Of a stretch of DNA of 64,000 bases, positions 60,969-64,000 are shown in pieces. The stretch's first letter is position 1; each line of letters opens with the position of its first letter. The translations under genes and the position numbers were made by a program. The DNA lies in NCBI GenBank assembly GCA_003167365.1, contig PMTM01000012.1, forward strand, positions 159,928 to 223,927, in the 5' to 3' direction. The notes below the pieces were generated by a model. It was given only the letters and a program-made list of their open reading frames with translations, was not told where the DNA came from and did not search any database. This stretch comes from Spartobacteria bacterium. GTDB lineage: Bacteria > Verrucomicrobiota > Verrucomicrobiia > Chthoniobacterales > UBA10450.

Positions 60969-62159
60969 TTAGGCTGGGGCCGAAGATTTGCGGGTAACGA
61001 AGAAGGATAAGGCCGCCATGGCGAGAGCAATCAGTGCGGTTCCACCGTAGATGGTGTTCAAAGCTAATCCCGCCCACGTTTGCAATGGGCCAACACCAAA
61101 AGCGGCAAGGCCGTAGCCTATCTGATAGAATGCAATCAGGCCGCCGGCCACTGAAGCGGTGATGGTCGTCAATTCCTTCTGGCCAAAACTGATGGTCAGC
61201 GGCAACAAGGCCGAACAACCGAGTCCGGCCACACCAAAACTAAAAATGCCGAGTAGCACACTGGCTTTTGGCACAACCGCACTGGCAACGAAAGCGGCCG
61301 CGACGACGAGCGGCAAAACCCGGCAGACCAGTCGTTCGGGAAACCATTTTCCGATCGTGGCGAACAGGATGCGTCCGGCGGTCACCGTGGCCCAGAAAAT
61401 CGTCAAGGCGGACGACGCGAGCGACATTTTTGCGCTGAAATGTTTCGTCATGTAAAGCGAAGCCCAGTTGCCGTTCATGGTTTCGCACACGCCGTAGAGC
61501 ACGGCGAAGGCGGCGAAAATCCAAAAGCGCACGGGAAATTTGATCTTAACTTTCTGTACGCGGGCGGTGTCAGTTTGTCCGCCTTTTTTCAAGGGCTGAC
61601 TGAAACTGGAAAACAACAGTCCGAAAATCAGCATGCCGACGAGTACCGGTAGACCCCACCAGATTCCCAGCCCCACAAACAGTGCGATAAAGACTGGGGC
61701 CAACGCCGTGCCCAATCCCAAGAGCGCATTCAAAGCGAGCACGGCCTTGTCCACCTTATGGGGAAAAAATGCCGCGGCCAACGTATTGAGCGCCGGTACG
61801 GTGAAGCCAAAGCCGATTCCCATGCAACTCGTGGCGACCAGCAGAGTTCCATAAGCCAATAAGTGTTCCGACATCGCGAACCGGCTCACGACGAGCAGGG
61901 TCATGGCCAGCAGATTCGCAAACAGTCCCAGCAGATAAATGCGTTTGGTGCCGAGGCGGCTTCGCAGACCCGCGCCCAGCAGCGCCGCTACAATGGCCAT
62001 GATGGCCTGCGGCACAAACATGCCGCCGTATTCCGTGCTAGTTAGGCCATAATGGGTGGGACTAGTGAATACGGCGCTCGCCGCCGGAAAGGTGACCAGC
62101 CCGACGCCTTGAATCACACCGGCGGCATAGACGGTGATGATCTCGCGGCGTTGAGCCAT
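60969..62159 (-). CDS. MFS transporter
   Basis: 396 residues with about 12 membrane helices. The first helix region reads VYAAGVIQGVGLVTFPAASA, loop 2-3 has the Gly/Arg-rich RSRLGTKRIYLLG, and there is a central loop of about 30 residues (KKGGQTDTARVQKVK). The substrate is unknown. Co-transcription with GMC and SDR genes suggests uptake of a sugar or alcohol, or export of its product. The start at 62159 is 10 bases from the GMC stop. Confidence 0.85.
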   Translation of the reverse strand: MAQRREIITVYAAGVIQGVGLVTFPAASAVFTSPTHYGLTSTEYGGMFVPQAIMAIVAALLGAGLRSRLGTKRIYLLGLFANLLAMTLLVVSRFAMSEHLLAYGTLLVATSCMGIGFGFTVPALNTLAAAFFPHKVDKAVLALNALLGLGTALAPVFIALFVGLGIWWGLPVLVGMLIFGLLFSSFSQPLKKGGQTDTARVQKVKIKFPVRFWIFAAFAVLYGVCETMNGNWASLYMTKHFSAKMSLASSALTIFWATVTAGRILFATIGKWFPERLVCRVLPLVVAAAFVASAVVPKASVLLGIFSFGVAGLGCSALLPLTISFGQKELTTITASVAGGLIAFYQIGYGLAAFGVGPLQTWAGLALNTIYGGTALIALAMAALSFFVTRKSSAPA

Positions 62160-62169
62160 TTTGAATTTT

Positions 62170-63723
62170 CTATCGGAGACGTTCGAGTAGATGATCCCCC
62201 ACACGGAGTGCGTTGGCGATAATGGTTAGTGATGGGTTAACCGCCCCGCAGGAAGGAAAAAAGGAACCGTCCACGACATAGAGATTGCCAATGTCGTGTG
62301 CGCGGCAGTCGAGATTCAGCACAGAAGTCTTCGCGTCCGATCCGAACCGACAAGTACCGTTCTGATGTCCGATGCCTTCCAGAGGAATGGATTTCTTGAG
62401 GTAGAACTCGTCCGGAACATAAGTATGTCCACCGTCCACTTCCTTTAAGACTTGTTCCCATCGCTTGATCAAGCGTTGGTAAGCCTTCTCGTTATTCGGA
62501 GTGTAATCGAGCTGGATGCCTTCCCCGGCGATCCACCGCACGCGGTTATTGTGGCTGGGCAAATCTTCAGTCGTTAACCACCAAGGAACAGCGTGAGACT
62601 TCATCGTCTTTAACACGATGGAAGGCGTGAGGGGCGGCGCTTCGCCCTTCATCATTTCCCATTTGAAAGAGCCCACCAATTGAATCCCGCCCATCGGATA
62701 GGGGTAATCTTTCTCGCCGAAGTAGAAGTCGTGCACGGCCACCGTCTTCATATACTTGCTGGGATTCGGCTTTAAGCCGATCGAAAGGACGATGGCGGCT
62801 TTGTGAAACATGAAGTTCCGCCCGACCAGGTCGGAACTATTGGCCAAACCGGTAGGATGAGAGCTATTCGCACTGCGCAAGAGTAACGCGGCGGAGTTGA
62901 TCGCCCCGCAGGCGACTACCACGATGGGGGCAGTGTACGTTTGCTTGCGCTTGCCGCCGTCGAATTCAACTTCGACGCCCGTGATCTCGGTGCCGGTGGC
63001 GTTGGTTGTAAGTTTATTGACGTAGGCGCCAATGAGAAGCGTCACGTTCGGCAATCCGAAGATGGGTCGGATGCAGTTATGGTCCGCGTCCGACTTGGCC
63101 CCGACCAGGCAAGGAAAGCCGTCGCAGGTATCGCAACGGATACACTGACTCTGCCAGCGCACTTGCTCGTTTAATTTAATCCCAACGGGGCACGGAAAGG
63201 GATGGTAGCCGCCTGCCTTAAGCTCATCGTGAATCTCCTGGATGCGCGGCTCGTTACTAACGGGCGGATGGGGATAGGGCTGTCCGCTCGGCGGTTCCGT
63301 CGGATCGGCACCGCGCTCGCCATGCGCTTGGTAAAGGACCTCGGCTTTGTCGTAGTAAGACTGGTAGTCGCGGTATTTCAACGGCCACTCGAGCGAGATC
63401 CCATCTTCGTGCCGGACCTCGTCAAAGTCGCGCTCCCGCAGTCGGAAGAGGGCGGCGCCATACACCTTGGTGTTACCGCCGACCCAGTAAGCAGTCTGAG
63501 GGTGCAGTGGCTTGCCGTCGCTATCCTGCCAAACTTCGTCGGTATGATAGCGGTTCTCGCTAAAGACCGCTTCGGTATTCCAGTTCTCTTTCTCCTGGGG
63601 TAGGAAGGTGCCGCGTTCCAGAATGAGGATACGCTTTCCGCTCGGAGCGAGGCAGTGAGCAAGAGCGCCTCCGCCCGCGCCAGTCCCGATGATGATGACG
63701 TCAAAATCCTCAGAAGAAGTCAT
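62170..63723 (-). CDS. GMC-family FAD-dependent oxidoreductase
   Basis: 517 residues. FAD motif VIIIGTGAGGGALAHCLA is at the N-terminus and ILERG follows. VGGNTKVYGAALFRLRERDF is the usual second FAD contact. A Cys-rich segment (CIRCDTCDGFPC) lies near 193-204. The C-terminal catalytic region is GIGHQNGTCRFG (His) and GNLYVVDGSFFPSCGAVNPS-LT. GMC enzymes oxidise alcohols or sugars. First gene of the leftward GMC-MFS-SDR operon; its upstream promoter lies in 63724-64000. Confidence 0.92.
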   Translation of the reverse strand: MTSSEDFDVIIIGTGAGGGALAHCLAPSGKRILILERGTFLPQEKENWNTEAVFSENRYHTDEVWQDSDGKPLHPQTAYWVGGNTKVYGAALFRLRERDFDEVRHEDGISLEWPLKYRDYQSYYDKAEVLYQAHGERGADPTEPPSGQPYPHPPVSNEPRIQEIHDELKAGGYHPFPCPVGIKLNEQVRWQSQCIRCDTCDGFPCLVGAKSDADHNCIRPIFGLPNVTLLIGAYVNKLTTNATGTEITGVEVEFDGGKRKQTYTAPIVVVACGAINSAALLLRSANSSHPTGLANSSDLVGRNFMFHKAAIVLSIGLKPNPSKYMKTVAVHDFYFGEKDYPYPMGGIQLVGSFKWEMMKGEAPPLTPSIVLKTMKSHAVPWWLTTEDLPSHNNRVRWIAGEGIQLDYTPNNEKAYQRLIKRWEQVLKEVDGGHTYVPDEFYLKKSIPLEGIGHQNGTCRFGSDAKTSVLNLDCRAHDIGNLYVVDGSFFPSCGAVNPSLTIIANALRVGDHLLERLR

Positions 63724-64000
63724 ACGCGGAGTAACTTCTAAGCTGAGCGCACCTTGAGAGCAAAGTCCCGCGTAGCTGCAGGTGCGGAGCCTTTAGTTTG
63801 GTCGATGGCAATTCCGGCGGGTGGAGAGTCGATCCTATGCGCAGCATTTTGCCGGAAGGCATCGCGCGAATCTTGTCGTTCACCCGCTATACCATGCGCG
63901 AGCGATTCAGTTTCTCGGTAAGGTAGCCTTGCAGGGTTTGGGTCGGCAGGTCGAATACCGGTCGGTCGCGAAGTGAGTGTTGCACAATCTCCCATCGTCA
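63724..64000. other. upstream region of the GMC operon; no supported gene
   Basis: 277 bases to the window edge. An 85-codon minus-strand frame (63738-63995) has biased, Arg/Ala-rich sequence without motif and is not called. The GMC operon promoter should be here, but no clear -35/-10 pair is visible. Confidence 0.35.

Noticed and set aside
63738-63995. An 85-codon minus-strand frame near the right edge
   Set aside because: Composition is biased, there is no motif and no ribosome-binding site; it occupies the expected promoter region of the GMC operon.

Overview
The window looks like a chromosomal segment of a Verrucomicrobiota bacterium, most likely a soil Spartobacteria/Chthoniobacter-type lineage. 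This placement is inferred from gene content: a giant GreA-type protein with a long N-terminal extension, a TIGR04073-like exosortase-associated protein, a PEP-CTERM-type surface protein, Gram-negative envelope genes (lpxD, an OmpA-domain protein, type IV pilus/T2SS genes) and many small palindromic repeats. Most of the window is moderately GC-rich. The 679-3889 block is visibly more AT-rich than its surroundings.

Layout. 1-665: the 3' end of 23S rRNA, 5S rRNA and a terminator. 679-3889: a compact leftward cassette of a Dam-type adenine methylase, a ParB-like protein and an Mrr-fold nuclease-like protein, with a divergent unknown gene. It looks like an inserted defence or epigenetic island. 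3919-9482: ferritin, two small OB-like secreted proteins, a DUF1761 membrane protein, giant GreA, TerC and the TIGR04073 protein. 9577-18609: MASE1 hybrid kinase, RNA uracil methyltransferase, APC-USP permease, serA, EamA exporter and a ferritin-VIT1 fusion. 18702-24744: PEP-CTERM protein, a tiny basic protein, tRNA-Ala with a duplicated 3' end, a ParA ATPase translationally coupled to a LanB-type dehydratase, and a REC-histidine kinase. 25080-30871: a tightly packed operon of a beta-ketoacyl synthase lacking both usual catalytic histidines and two multidomain sensor kinases. 30959-38709: fba, lpxD, a CheY-like regulator, a NYN-domain protein, a coiled-coil membrane protein with a lipoprotein, glgC and glmS. 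38835-44201: two tandem PilB/GspE ATPases, PilC/GspF and a pseudopilin. 44287-49462 (leftward): dapF, a small membrane protein, dapA, dapB, folK, panB and an OmpA-domain protein. 49542-52460: a secreted protein, a frameshifted LysE exporter, queE, queD and tRNA-Arg. 52479-57352: an RND efflux operon bracketed by related inverted repeats, plus an MFS remnant. 57669-63723: a DUF3300/DUF2950 pair, an HTH remnant and a leftward GMC oxidoreductase-MFS-SDR operon.

Three observations stand out. First, the methylase-ParB-nuclease cassette is a candidate for an undescribed DNA-modification system. Second, the 9-mer AGATCGACA (either strand) occurs about 23 times between 431 and 42446, far above chance, in coding and intergenic DNA and in both orientations, once as an inverted pair forming a hairpin. 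This resembles DNA uptake sequences. Third, two unusual gene couplings occur: lanB-parA next to a tRNA-derived repeat, and a degenerate ketosynthase with two sensor kinases.

All calls come from reading sequence and translations. No database search was run, so family names rest on remembered motifs and remote ones are marked as such. Start codons were often moved inward from the longest open frame, where the N-terminus matched the family or overlapped a neighbour's stop.
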